From: Cupriavidus basilensis
Lineage (GTDB): Bacteria > Pseudomonadota > Gammaproteobacteria > Burkholderiales > Burkholderiaceae
Assembly: GCF_008801925.2 (NCBI RefSeq)
Contig: NZ_CP062803.1
Location: forward strand, 3,100,001-3,164,000
Direction: 5' to 3'
Length of the DNA stretch: 64,000 nt
How positions within the stretch are numbered: position 1 is the first letter of the stretch; each line of letters begins with the position of its first letter. A model generated the notes under the pieces. That model searched no databases. It was not told the DNA's origin and saw only the letters and a program-made list of their open reading frames with translations. The position numbers and the translations under genes were made by a program. Below are positions 46,041-54,909 of the stretch, piece by piece.

Positions 46041-47411
46041 TTGAGCGGAGTCGATCTAGATGAAAAGGCAGTCTGTGGCACATGCATCGGCAATAAGTTC
46101 CTAAGCCAGAAGATAAGTGCCAGCGAAACGACCGATGTAGCGTGTGACTATTGCGGACGGAACGCACCGACCTTGGGGCTAGATGAAATCGCACAGATTT
46201 TTGACCACGAGTTCCAGGACAACTATCAAGTTGCCGACAATATTCTTCGTGAGGATCATGGGTATCCGTCTCTCGGGGATGAACTCCAGGAGATCATTCA
46301 GCAAGAAGTAGAACCCGCATCCCATGCGCTTTCCGACGATTTATTCGAAATCGTGTGGGCCATCTGGGAACGCGATGCATACGATGGCCAGGCACCAGAG
46401 GCGGACGCCTTATTCATTAAAACTGGCGTAGCAGACCACTGGCTTCATCGCCGATGGCATGACATGCAGGAAAGTCTTCGGACACGCACTAGGTTTGTTA
46501 ACCCAGACGCACTCGAAGTGCTCCAGATGGTCTTCGACAAGGTAGACAAAGATGTCACTGCCTCGGGCGAGCCTTTGATTGTCGAGGTCGGCCCCGGTCA
46601 TGAACTGGGAACTCTTTTCCGCGCACGTGTTTTTCAGAACGACGATGCCTTGGAGAAGGCGCTGGAAGACCCAGACGCTCAACTGGGGCCCCCCCCTTCG
46701 GGTGTTGGCGGTGCGGGACGCATGAACGCCAGAGGCATCTCGATGTTCTACGGCGCCAATTCGCCAGATGTCGCGATTGCCGAGGTACGGCCTCCCGTTG
46801 GAAGCCGCGTTGCGGTTGCAGAATTCAAAATTCTTCGTTCAATACGATTGCTGGATTTGACACGCCTGCCGCAAATTCCATCTGTCATAAATCGCAGCAT
46901 GTTCGATGCGTCATCACTGGAAATCGCGCGACGACAGAAGTTCCTTTCTCAACTCGAAAGAGTACTCACCAAGCCCGTCCTCCCTGAGCACAGTGAGGAT
47001 GGCTATCTGTTGACACAAGTGATATCCGACTATCTCGCCACCCATGCGAAGCTCAATTTGGATGGATTAATCTTCCGCTCTGCGCAGGTGCCAGCATCCG
47101 AAAACAGGCGCCCGCTCAACGTCACGCTATTCAACAAGGCATCGTTCGTAAAGAGATTTTTCAAGAGACATGGGCGCGAGTTAAATGCCTATCTATACGA
47201 AACGGATGATGAGGGTGATCAATGGTTTCATCCACAGGTTTGGTACAAAGAAGATCCCGCATCGCTCAACGATGAATGGGATTTCTTGGAAAAAACCGAT
47301 TCGACGTTGGAGCTTGTCCCCCAGTCCATAGTCATCTGCGAAATCAAAGGCATCAGCTATGACATACGGAAATCGGAGGTGCAATTGATGGACGTATCTG
47401 AGCGGACTTAG
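46041..47411 (+). CDS. RES-domain protein with zinc/HEPN-RES-type N-terminus
   Basis: 456 residues if started at the TTG at 46041; an out-of-frame ATG at 46028 leads into the same sequence and could be the true start if one base is wrong. Residues 12-38 hold CGTC...CDYC, a two-knuckle zinc motif as in the HEPN/RES N-terminal domain; residues 50-150 are helical. The C-terminal RES domain is seen as TLFRARVFQ (Arg194/196), GAGRMNARGISMFYGANSPD with AIAEVRPP (Glu248) and DGLIFRSAQ (Ser347) with NVTLFN. RES toxins degrade NAD by phosphorolysis; no Xre antitoxin adjoins, so the N-terminal domain may gate activity. Codon use is markedly less GC-rich than the ICE core, so it was acquired separately. 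Role in defence is inference. Confidence 0.75.
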   Translation: MSGVDLDEKAVCGTCIGNKFLSQKISASETTDVACDYCGRNAPTLGLDEIAQIFDHEFQDNYQVADNILREDHGYPSLGDELQEIIQQEVEPASHALSDDLFEIVWAIWERDAYDGQAPEADALFIKTGVADHWLHRRWHDMQESLRTRTRFVNPDALEVLQMVFDKVDKDVTASGEPLIVEVGPGHELGTLFRARVFQNDDALEKALEDPDAQLGPPPSGVGGAGRMNARGISMFYGANSPDVAIAEVRPPVGSRVAVAEFKILRSIRLLDLTRLPQIPSVINRSMFDASSLEIARRQKFLSQLERVLTKPVLPEHSEDGYLLTQVISDYLATHAKLNLDGLIFRSAQVPASENRRPLNVTLFNKASFVKRFFKRHGRELNAYLYETDDEGDQWFHPQVWYKEDPASLNDEWDFLEKTDSTLELVPQSIVICEIKGISYDIRKSEVQLMDVSERT

Positions 47412-47617
47412 GGCGAAGGGTTTCCTCGCTACCAAATGCATGAGAAGGCAATGCCGCGTGGTGGCGGTTTGGTGCGAAACGCCAGGCACTGTGCGCGAGC
47501 CTTGCAGCGAAACCCTGGGGGGTCATAATGTTTCCGTTTGCAACAGCGCTCCCATGGCCTGTACGGCGAATCGGGAGAGCTTCTGGACGATAAATGACAC
47601 GACGGCGGGAGGGGCCT

Positions 47618-50251
47618 ATGTCGATATTGCAGGAGATACTGGACTGGACGAAGGGGTTGCCTGAGTGGCAGAGCGATGCGGTGGCCCGCCTGCTGGCCAA
47701 GCAAACGCTCACGATAGAGGATCAGGATGACCTCTTCGCGCTACTCAAGGCGGCACATGGCATCACAGATCCCAAAGACCGCAAGCCCAAGCCGCTGACG
47801 GCAGATCAGATTCCCGCTCCGGTCCGCGGCAACTCACGTTGAGCTGCGAGCCATCAAGAGCATGCGGCACGTCAACGCGATTGCGGAGAACCAGCGTCTG
47901 CCCTTCGGCGCCTCTGGAATGACCGTCATCTATGGCGATAACGGTTCAGGCAAATCGGGGTACTCCCGTGTGCTCAAGCGCGCATGTCGTGCGCGCGATC
48001 AGACGGAGGCTATTCATCCGAACGCCAACTTGCCTGCAGGCAAAGCCGGGACTCCGGAAGCCACATTCGAAATCGCAATCGACGGAGTTGCGCAAGATGC
48101 ACACTGGCTCCACGGCAAAGCGGCTCCTGCTGCGCTTTCGTCATTTGCGATTTTGACTCGCGTTGCGCTCGCGCCTACCTCGACAGAGAGGACGATTTCT
48201 CCTATGTGCCCTACGGGCTCGATGTATTCGAAGGGCTGGCCAAAGTCTGCAAGCAGTTGAAGACGGCGATCGAAACCGAATACACCCAATCCGCCGCTGA
48301 TCTGTCCGCCTTTGCGCCCTTGCAAGGCGACACACCCGTCGGCAAGTTAGTCGCCTCGCTTTCCGCCAAGACGGCCCTTGCCCAGATTGAAGCGCTAGCA
48401 ACGGTGACCCCAGAGGAACTGACCCAGCATGCGTCTCTGGACAAGAGCCTAAAGGAGAACAACCCGAAGGAGAAGGCTGCGCAACTGCGCTTGCGCGCTC
48501 GCCGTATCACAGCTATCGCAGCGAATGCGGCCAGCAAAGGCGCACAGGTGGATCAAGCTGTCGTCGCCAAGCTGAAAGGTCTGGCAGACAGCTATCGCAC
48601 GGCGCAGACTGCAGCCGCCCTCGCCGCGAAGCAGTTCAAGGAAGGTGAGAACCTGCTGCCGGCTACTGGCGGCGAGACATGGCGTGAACTATTCGAGGCA
48701 GCGCGTAAGTTCGCCATCGAGTCCCACCCAGAAAAATCGTTCCCCGCGCTGGGCGCGGACGCACCTTGCCCGCTCTGCCAACAACCCCTTGCCGAAGGCT
48801 CCGACCGCTTGCTGCGCTTCGAAGCCTTTATTCAACAGGAAGCGGAGAAGACATCCCAGGCACGCCGTGTTGCCCTGTACGCGGAATACAAGCCGTTCGC
48901 TGCGCAGGTTCTCACGCTGAATCTCGACGACGTGACATATGGAGAAATCGAGGCCTTGGACCCGCAACTGGCCGCCGATGCCAAGGCTTTCGAGCCGCTC
49001 CTGGCCGCCCGTCAGGTGGCCATCAAAGCGGCAGTGATCTCGCATCAGTGGGACGACGTCAGTCAACCTCTGGTCAATCCGACCGAGCGCCTTCAGGCTT
49101 TGGCTGACAAGTTGAATGCCGAAGCGGTGACCTTGGAGAAGGCCTCGGACGAAAAGGCCCGTGCGACCCTGCAGAAGCAGTTCCTGGAACTGGATGCACG
49201 GGTAAGACTGAGTCAGATCAAGGATGCTGTCGTCACCGCCGTCAATCGACTCGCCCACCAGGCCAAGCTCACGAAGTGCCTGTCTGCCGTGAAGACCAAC
49301 GCCATCTCGTTAAAGGCGTCGGAACTGGCGGAGAAGGTTGTGTCGAAGGAACTGGCCGACGCCCTGAACCGCGAATTCAAGGCGCTCGGTGTCGGCACGT
49401 TGCGCGTTTCGCTGCAGAGCCGGTCGGATAGAGGTAAAGCCCTGCACAAGCTCAAGCTGGAACTACCACAAAGCCGCAGTCCGGGCGAGATCTTGAGCGA
49501 GGGCGAGCAGCGCGCGATCGCGATCGGTTCCTTCCTTGCCGAGGTCGGCCTAAATGGGGGGCAGGGCGGCATCGTGTTCGATGATCCGGTGTCATCTCTC
49601 GATCACCGTCGGCGTGAACGTGTGGCAAAGCGCCTGACTGCAGAGGCAGCGCGGCGGCAGGTTGCGGTATTTACCCATGACATCTACTTCCTGTGCCTGT
49701 TGGTCGAAGAAGCGAAGTTGGCGGGTGTCCCTATCGCAACCCAAAGTCTGACCCGCCGCACAGAGGGCTTCGGGGTTGCAGACCCCGATCTACCATTCGA
49801 GGGAAAGACCGCGAGCAAGCGCGTCAGCGCCCTGAAAGCCCAGCATCAAGCCATCGCCAAACTCCACAAGGACGGCGAAGAGCAAGAACACAGACGGCAG
49901 ACCGTCGATGCCTATTTCCGCTTGCGCATGGCATGGGAACGTGCCGTCGAGGAAGTACTACTGCGAGAGGTCATCCTTCGCTTCCGCAAAGGTGTCGAGA
50001 CGCAGCGGCTGGCCGGTGTTGTAGTTGAGGATGATGACTACGCGCAAGTGAACGCGGGCATGACAAAGTGCTCGAACTACGCGCACGATAAGGCACTCAT
50101 GGGTGGTGTCGCCGTCCCAGAACCCGATGAACTGCTCGCCGACATCATGGCGCTGGAGACTTGGCGCGGACAGGTCGAGACACGCAACGTGAACACGGCC
50201 AAGAAGCGTAAGGCCGGACCTGCCGTCGCGTCACTTGCCGCAGCGCCGTAG
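47618..50251 (+). pseudogene. RloC/Septu-like ABC ATPase with zinc-hook motif (AAA_13 type), two frameshifts
   Basis: ATG at 47618 after GGGAGGGG. The frame shifts near 47840 and again near 48155 (one T missing in ATTTTG), net zero, giving 877 residues. Walker A VIYGDNGSGKSGYSRVLKRA near residue 105; long helical arms with CPLCQQPL near residue 384, a possible zinc hook at the coiled-coil tip; signature ILSEGEQRAIAIGSFLAEV, Walker B GGIVFDDPVSSLDHRRRERV and switch His AVFTHD near 625-690. The C-terminal KCSNYAHDKA near 817 is a possible effector or regulatory element. This architecture is that of SMC-like defence ATPases (RloC, PtuA). The downstream HNH gene makes a Septu-like pair likely by inference. 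Confidence 0.8.
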
Positions 50252-50357
50252 ACGGCTCAAGGTACTTTCATCGAGTTTCGGAGACTCGCAGCATCAACCT
50301 TTCCCATTCGGTGCTCAAGTCATCACACAGCGTCGCCGACACGTCGGCCGCAGTGCG

Positions 50358-50405
50358 CTTGGGCGTTTTGCGACGCCCAAGGGCCGGATCAAACGACAAT
50401 CCGGC
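50358..50405. repeat. Tandem hairpins between the ATPase and HNH genes
   Basis: Stem 1: CTTGGGCGT (50358-50366) with ACGCCCAAG (50373-50381). Stem 2: GCCGGAT (50383-50389) with ATCCGGC (50399-50405). No T-run follows, so simple termination is not obvious. The 212-bp gap is otherwise empty. Confidence 0.45.
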
Positions 50406-50463
50406 CTGCATGCCGTGTATCGCGCGCATAGGCGCTCAACCATCATCTCAAAACGAAAGCTTC

Positions 50464-51240
50464 ATGACCTCTCTCGAAGCCAATATCAAGTTCTACGAAA
50501 CGCACTACGACATGCTGCGGCAATGGTTCCTGCGCCCAGGAGATAAGGTTGTCCTCGGCGACAGGCAGAATCGCACTTGCAGGTTTTGCGGTAGGAAGCC
50601 GCCCGAGGTGACCTTCCGCAAGGTCGCTCATGCGATACCGGAAGCACTCGGCAACAAGAGCATAGAGAGCGCGTATGAGTGCGACGACTGCAATGAAGGG
50701 TTTGGACGCGGCATCGAGAACGATCTAGGCAACTGGTCGAAGCCAACACGTACCTTCGCACGCATTCGTGGAAAAACTGGCGTGCCGACCTTGAAGAAAG
50801 GCGGCGACGGGAAAGGCTGGCGAATCGAGTACGGCGCTGCGGGCTTCAATATCACCTCGTATGAGGATGACCCGCTTTACCAGATAGACGAAGCGAACCA
50901 GCGGATCACCTTTCAGCTCAAGCGCGATTCCTATACGCCGGTCGCAGTGCTCAAGGCGTTCATGAAGATTGGCCTGACATTGCTCCCCGACGAAGAAGTC
51001 GGAAACTTCCCGCACTTGATGAGTTGGGTGAGGTCAACCGACCACAGTCGTCGATTTGCGGATCAGTGCCCGATCATTCGTACATTTCAGCCAGGGCCAA
51101 TGCCGAACGATTTGATCGCCGCATTTGTCCTGCGGCGAAAAGCTCACGTCGCGAACTATCCCTACATGTTCTTGGTACTGGCCTACGGGAACGAGGTATT
51201 CCAAGTGCAGTTACCGTCGGAAAACACGACCTCGCCCTGA
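50464..51240 (+). CDS. HNH endonuclease (HNH_5-like)
   Basis: 258 residues from the ATG at 50464. The nuclease domain is CRFCGRKPPEVTFRKVAHAI (Cys39, Cys42, His56), PEALGNK and CDDCNEGFG (Cys73, Cys76, Asn77), the pattern of HNH_5 nucleases. The remainder is unassigned. The stop at 51240 is probably premature: two further slips join VFQVQLPS to GKHDLALNGQPVSILPF and on to RVLDLTGREVVKGEVVPVQV, ending at 51430 (about 322 residues). Following the ATPase on the same strand, it is likely the effector of that pair, cutting DNA upon release, as PtuB does in Septu. That comparison is inference, since PtuB has a different HNH subtype. Confidence 0.78.
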   Translation: MTSLEANIKFYETHYDMLRQWFLRPGDKVVLGDRQNRTCRFCGRKPPEVTFRKVAHAIPEALGNKSIESAYECDDCNEGFGRGIENDLGNWSKPTRTFARIRGKTGVPTLKKGGDGKGWRIEYGAAGFNITSYEDDPLYQIDEANQRITFQLKRDSYTPVAVLKAFMKIGLTLLPDEEVGNFPHLMSWVRSTDHSRRFADQCPIIRTFQPGPMPNDLIAAFVLRRKAHVANYPYMFLVLAYGNEVFQVQLPSENTTSP

Positions 51241-51511
51241 ACGGTCAGCCAGTTTCAATTCTTCCTTTCCGACACCGGGTTCACCAGACCCGGCACGGTA
51301 TGGGCCATCCAAGGTTCGGGTGCTGGATCTAACCGGGCGTGAGGTAGTCAAAGGAGAGGTCGTTCCGGTTCAAGTTGGCTACGAACTTGCCGTCCACAAG
51401 ACGGGGCCAGACGCGGCCTCGGAAGCGTAGAGCGATAAGAGGCGCGGGGTGCAGCCCGTGAACCCGACGGCGGCACGCCAGGACGCCCGGCTATTGCTGG
51501 AGTTTCCGGGA

Positions 51512-52660
51512 CTACTTCGACGTACGCAACTCCAACAGGTGCCGCGCGGTTTCCAGCTCTTTCTGCAACAGTTCGGCATCCGGCAGCACGGTACGGTAGT
51601 TCGCCGCCATCACCTTCGAAGGCAAGCCTTCCAGCGCATACCGCGCCAGCGCATGGCCCTTGTCTGCGCACAGAATCAAGCCCACGGGCGGGTTTTCCTC
51701 GGGGTAGGCCCAATGTTCCTTGGCATAGTTGCAATACATGTGCATCTGGCCCACGTCCGCATGGGTCAGGCTGCCCAGCTTCAAGTCGATGATGACCAAG
51801 CAACGCAACTTGCGATGGAAAAACAGCAGATCGACCCGATACCAAGTCTGGTCAATGCGCAAGCGCCGCTGCCGGCCGACGAAGGTGAAGCCTTCGCCCA
51901 GCTCCAGCAGAAAATCCTCCAGCCGCTGGATTAACGCGGCCTCCAGATCGGATTCCGAATACTCGTCCTTGAGGTTCAGGAACTCCAGTACATACGGGTC
52001 TTTGATCGCGTCGTCGGGCGTGACGGCATCCTCGGGCCTCGCCACAGCTCCCTTGACCAGCATCGCCGCCTTATCCTTGGACAAGGCGGTGCGCTCGTAG
52101 AACTGGCTGCCAATCTGCCGGTCAAGCTGGCGCACGCTCCAGCCGCCGCGTAGTGCCTCGGTTTCGTAGAAGCGCCGGGCATGGGTATCCTTGACCACCA
52201 GCAGCCGGACATAGGCCGACCACGGCAGCGTGAACACTTGCGCCAGCTCGGCGAGGCTCAATTTCCCAGACACCGTCTGGGATTTCTCATCAGGCAGCTC
52301 GTTGTCCAATTTCCCAGACAGTGTCTGGGAAATCTCGGAAACAGGGTATGCGAGGAAGAACCGCCGCATGTTCTCCAGGTTGTTGACGCCAAAGCCCCGC
52401 CCGAACCGCGCGGTCAGGTCAGCGGACAACCGGGCCATCAACTGTTCGCCGTACCCCGCGCGCCGCTTGCCCTGTTGTTCGGCCTCCACGATGCGGCGGC
52501 CAATCTCCCAGTAGCTGGCCGTCATCAGCGCATTGACGCTGCGCGCTGCTGCCTGGCGCGCGGCATCGAGCAGTTCCACGATGCCGCCGTGGATGCCCGC
52601 GTAGCCGGCAGGTACGGCGGCGGGTGCGGCTCCCACCGCCGCAGGCGTCTTCCTGGTCAT
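51512..52660 (-). CDS. DUF1016/YhcG-type PDDEXK nuclease-like protein
   Basis: 382 residues from the ATG at 52658-52660, which overlaps the integrase stop (ATGA). N-terminal DUF1016 domain: SYWEIGRRIVEAEQQGKRRA, YGEQLMARLSADLTARFGRG, NLENMRRFFLAYP. C-terminal PDDEXK domain: YVLEFLNLKDEYSESDLEAA, FVGRQRRLRIDQTWYRVDLL, FFHRKLRCLVIIDLKLG (D...xLK core), PPVGLILCADK. Residues about 112-137 contain the repeated octapeptide SQTLSGKL/SQTVSGKL. Function unknown; such proteins cluster in mobile and defence islands. Translational coupling to the integrase suggests a role linked to ICE recombination or host competition. Intact. Confidence 0.82.
   Translation of the reverse strand: MTRKTPAAVGAAPAAVPAGYAGIHGGIVELLDAARQAAARSVNALMTASYWEIGRRIVEAEQQGKRRAGYGEQLMARLSADLTARFGRGFGVNNLENMRRFFLAYPVSEISQTLSGKLDNELPDEKSQTVSGKLSLAELAQVFTLPWSAYVRLLVVKDTHARRFYETEALRGGWSVRQLDRQIGSQFYERTALSKDKAAMLVKGAVARPEDAVTPDDAIKDPYVLEFLNLKDEYSESDLEAALIQRLEDFLLELGEGFTFVGRQRRLRIDQTWYRVDLLFFHRKLRCLVIIDLKLGSLTHADVGQMHMYCNYAKEHWAYPEENPPVGLILCADKGHALARYALEGLPSKVMAANYRTVLPDAELLQKELETARHLLELRTSK
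52259..52334. repeat. In-frame palindromic repeats inside the DUF1016 gene
   Basis: A 23-base palindrome with 11-bp arms, TTTCCCAGACA and TGTCTGGGAAA (52310-52332), and a diverged copy 48 bases away (TCCCAGAC at 52264-52271, GTCTGGGA at 52275-52282). Both encode SQT-SGKL in the same frame. Confidence 0.6.
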
Positions 52661-53854
52661 GCGACCACCTCCGCAGGCCGCTGCGCCTCGGTGATCGTTT
52701 TGCGCCGGTTCGCCACCAACTCGGCGGCCTTGCGCACAGGGTCGTCCTCGGTGTGAACGTAGCGCATGAACATCGCCACGGTCTTGTGCGCCGTCAGCGC
52801 CATGCCGACTTTGACAGGGATACCCGAGTTGGCAATGTCCGTGGCCGAGCGATGGCGGATGCCGTGCGTGCCCACATGGGCCGCGCCCGCCGCCTTGAGG
52901 GCGCGGCTCCAGCCGCCGTAGTACTCGCCCGTGGTCAGATGCTTGCCGGGGTGGCGCGGAGAAGGCAGCACGTAAGGGCTGCCCTCCTGCCGTGGGGCCG
53001 TCGAGAGCAGCCGGTAGGCTTCCTCGCTCATGGGCTTGGACATGCCGCCGGTCTTGCTGTCGGGCCAGACTACACGCCGGTTTTCCAGATCCACCCAAGC
53101 CCATTCGAGCGTGACGACTTCGGAGCGGCGACCGGCGAACTCGAACTGCAGGCGGATCGCCAGCGGGATGACGTAGTTCTCCAGGCCCTCGGCCTCGATG
53201 TGCTCCAGTCGCCGAAACAGCTTGCCCATGTCCTCGTCGCTGATGAGGTGGGTGGCCTTGCCGTTGGGGTACATCGGGACGTGGCGGCAGGGATTGGTGC
53301 CGTCCGTCCGATGGCCCCATACCTCGGCCAGATTAAACATCTTGCGCATCACGCTGAAAGCGCGGTTCGCCTCGGCCGGCTTGTGGGCCATCTTCTTCAT
53401 CGCCGTGGCCACGTCCGGCCGCTTCACATCCTGCACCTTCATGCGGCCCAGCATCGGAACGATGCAGCGGTCTATGACGGCCTGATACCCCCGCTGGGTG
53501 CTGGGCTTGTTGCGCTGCTTGGAGTAGTCCTCCATGAACTTGGTGCACAGCTCCTGACCGTGGGGCTGCGCGGGCAGCGGCCTTGGCCGCGCTGGGGTCG
53601 CCGCCCCGGCGCACCTCGGCCAGCCATTCCTGGGCCAGCGAGCGGGCCTGCTCGACGGTCAGTTCCCCGTACAGGCCCAGAGCGGGCTTGCGCCGCTCGC
53701 CGGCGTTCGTGCGGTACTGGAGCATGAAGACCTTGCGGCCCGCTGGTGTAACCTTGCACAGGAAGCCGGGCACCAGCGTGTCCCGGAGTTCGACGGCCTG
53801 CGCCTGGGGTAGCGCCGCATCGACTGCGGACTTGGTGAGCTTGAGTTTTGCCAC
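52657..53854 (-). pseudogene. int: Tn4371-type tyrosine integrase, frameshifted
   Basis: GTG at 53852-53854 with GAGGAG upstream (VAKLKLTKSAVDAALPQ). N-terminal DUF4102 arm-binding part (RKVFMLQYRTNAGERRKPAL; GLYGELTVEQARSLAQEWLA). The frame breaks near 53575; restoring two C gives PTVQELCTKFMEDYSKQ. The catalytic domain has Arg in EFAGRRSEVVTLEWAW, HxxR in GTHGIRHRSATDIAN and the nucleophile Tyr in AMFMRYVHTEDD. Length about 400 residues. It catalyses site-specific integration at TTTTTCAT-type targets. The att site lies 176 bases upstream of its start. Confidence 0.88.
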
Positions 53855-54029
53855 GATGACTCCTCGGAAAGACCCGATTCCCAAGAGCCATGTAGGGGCC
53901 AGCAGAGGGGAAGCCGGGTCAGGTTTCGGAAAGCACCGGCATATGTTGAACTCGCCTAAGTTATTGATAAACCTGCTGCATCGGGTTTCGGCGTAGTCCA
54001 GCGAAGTTCGGTGCTGGAGTCATGGTGAA

Positions 54030-54037
54030 ATGAAAAA
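54030..54037. other. ICE attachment site (core ATGAAAAA / TTTTTCAT)
   Basis: The octamer ATGAAAAA is the reverse complement of TTTTTCAT, the attachment core reported for Tn4371. It lies upstream of the integrase, where the element end is expected, and is directly followed by chromosomal-type genes. I noticed no second copy in the window, consistent with the other end being to the left. Confidence 0.75.
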
Positions 54038-54063
54038 GGCCCCGCTCGTGCATGGGCGGGGCC
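54033..54063 (-). terminator. Rho-independent terminator of the toxin-antitoxin pair, U-tract used as att site
   Basis: On the minus strand GGCCCCGC (54063-54056) and GCGGGGCC (54045-54038) pair over a 10-nt loop and run straight into TTTTT. The T-run is part of the att octamer, so integration happened in the terminator tail. It lies 55 bases after the PIN toxin stop. Confidence 0.75.
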
Positions 54064-54117
54064 AGACTGAAGCTGAAACGGGAGCTGGGCGCCGGAGCCC
54101 GCGCTCAGCCCCCGAAC

Positions 54118-54543
54118 TCAGCCCCCAAACCAGTTGACCAGCCGCAAGCCCGGCAGCCCGGCAAAATCCCTGATATTGCGCGTCACCAACGTCAGGCCGT
54201 GCGCCATCGCGACGGATGCGATCTGTCCATCCACAAAAGGCAGGCTCAGCCCAGCCCGCTCCCGCAGATTGCGTAGCTCGGCATGGATCCGCGCCGCGGC
54301 GCTGTCATAGGGCAAGACCGGCAAGCTGCCCGCCACTTCCTGCACGAAGCGGCCAACTGCGTCCTTGCGCTGGCTATCCGGCATGCGCAGCCAGCCATAA
54401 CGTAATTCATGCCAAACCGGCGCCGGAATAACCAGTTCGCCATCGAATCGGGCCAGATTCGCCATGACCTCCGCATCCGGCTTTGGCCGCATCGCCTCCG
54501 AGACAATATTGGTGTCCAGCAGCCAACTCGCAGCGCTCACCAT
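54118..54543 (-). CDS. vapC: VapC/FitB-type PIN-domain toxin
   Basis: 141 residues. First acidic residue in SWLLDTNIVSEAMRPKPD, the VPAPVWHELRYG-like strand (VIPAPVWHELRYGW) and the last acidic cluster in LPFVDGQIASVAMAHGLTLV and TRNIRDFAGL are the PIN quartet. By family it is a Mg-dependent RNase that inhibits translation. Start overlaps the antitoxin stop by 4 bases. It lies just outside the ICE end, so it belongs to the host chromosome or to a neighbouring island. Confidence 0.88.
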   Translation of the reverse strand: MVSAASWLLDTNIVSEAMRPKPDAEVMANLARFDGELVIPAPVWHELRYGWLRMPDSQRKDAVGRFVQEVAGSLPVLPYDSAAARIHAELRNLRERAGLSLPFVDGQIASVAMAHGLTLVTRNIRDFAGLPGLRLVNWFGG

Positions 54544-54809
54544 GTGAAGTCACGCCCGTCGCCGGGTTGACGCACATGCTCGAATGGGTCGGCTTCATCT
54601 TCCGGTTGCATGTGCTCGCTGCGCCACTCGCTCAAACGCCCAAAGAAGCCCGACGTGGAACCGACAAGCAGCCGGTATTGCGACCAGGACATCAACACTG
54701 CGGCCGGCTCACCGCGCCGGGAGATCAGCAGCGGTTCCTGCCCTCTTTCCGCGTCCCGAAGCACATCAGCCAGATGCGCTCTTGCCTCCGAGAATGGAAT
54801 GGTTTGCAT
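54540..54809 (-). CDS. Phd/YefM-family antitoxin
   Basis: 89 residues from the ATG at 54807-54809 (MQTIPFSEARAHLADVLRDA), the standard Phd/YefM start with ERGQEPLLISRRGEPAAVLM and SWSQYRLL. The C-terminal tail (FFGRLSEWRSEHMQPEDEAD) would wrap the toxin. An in-frame ATG further upstream is not preferred, as it would overlap the operator at 54830-54848. Confidence 0.85.
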
Positions 54810-54829
54810 AGCGTGCCTCCCGCTCGAAA

Positions 54830-54848
54830 TGTACAACTCAATTGTACA
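54830..54848. promoter_or_regulatory. Operator palindrome of the toxin-antitoxin operon
   Basis: TGTACAA-CTCAA-TTGTACA: perfect 7-bp arms with a 5-bp spacer, 20 bases before the antitoxin start. Typical autoregulatory site for a Phd-type antitoxin. Confidence 0.65.
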
Positions 54849-54909
54849 AGAATGAGCCGCCGCATGTCGGCGAGGGGTTTCCTTGCGGCAATGACGATGA
54901 CCACGGCCC

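Larger units (their letters stand above)
1..54037. mobile_element. Tn4371-family ICE (one end only; other end lies left of the window)
   Basis: The module order is that of Tn4371-type ICEs: a tyrosine integrase at one end, then DUF932, parB, DUF736, DUF2958, DUF2285, repA, parA, DUF2840, traF and relaxase, a cargo site, then eexN, traG, a CopG regulator and trbBCDEJLFGI. The integrase-proximal end is placed at the octamer ATGAAAAA (54030-54037), reverse complement of the family target TTTTTCAT. Three cargo zones are visible: left of trbI (1-2176), between relaxase and LysR/eexN (15744-31530) and between DUF932 and the integrase module (46041-51430). The 41.1-kb gene may be a fourth. Family assignment rests on gene content and order; the distal att site is outside the window. 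Confidence 0.9.

Noticed and set aside
53855..54117. tRNA gene as ICE integration target
   Set aside because: No tRNA-like cloverleaf was seen; the Tn4371-type octamer within a terminator explains the end.
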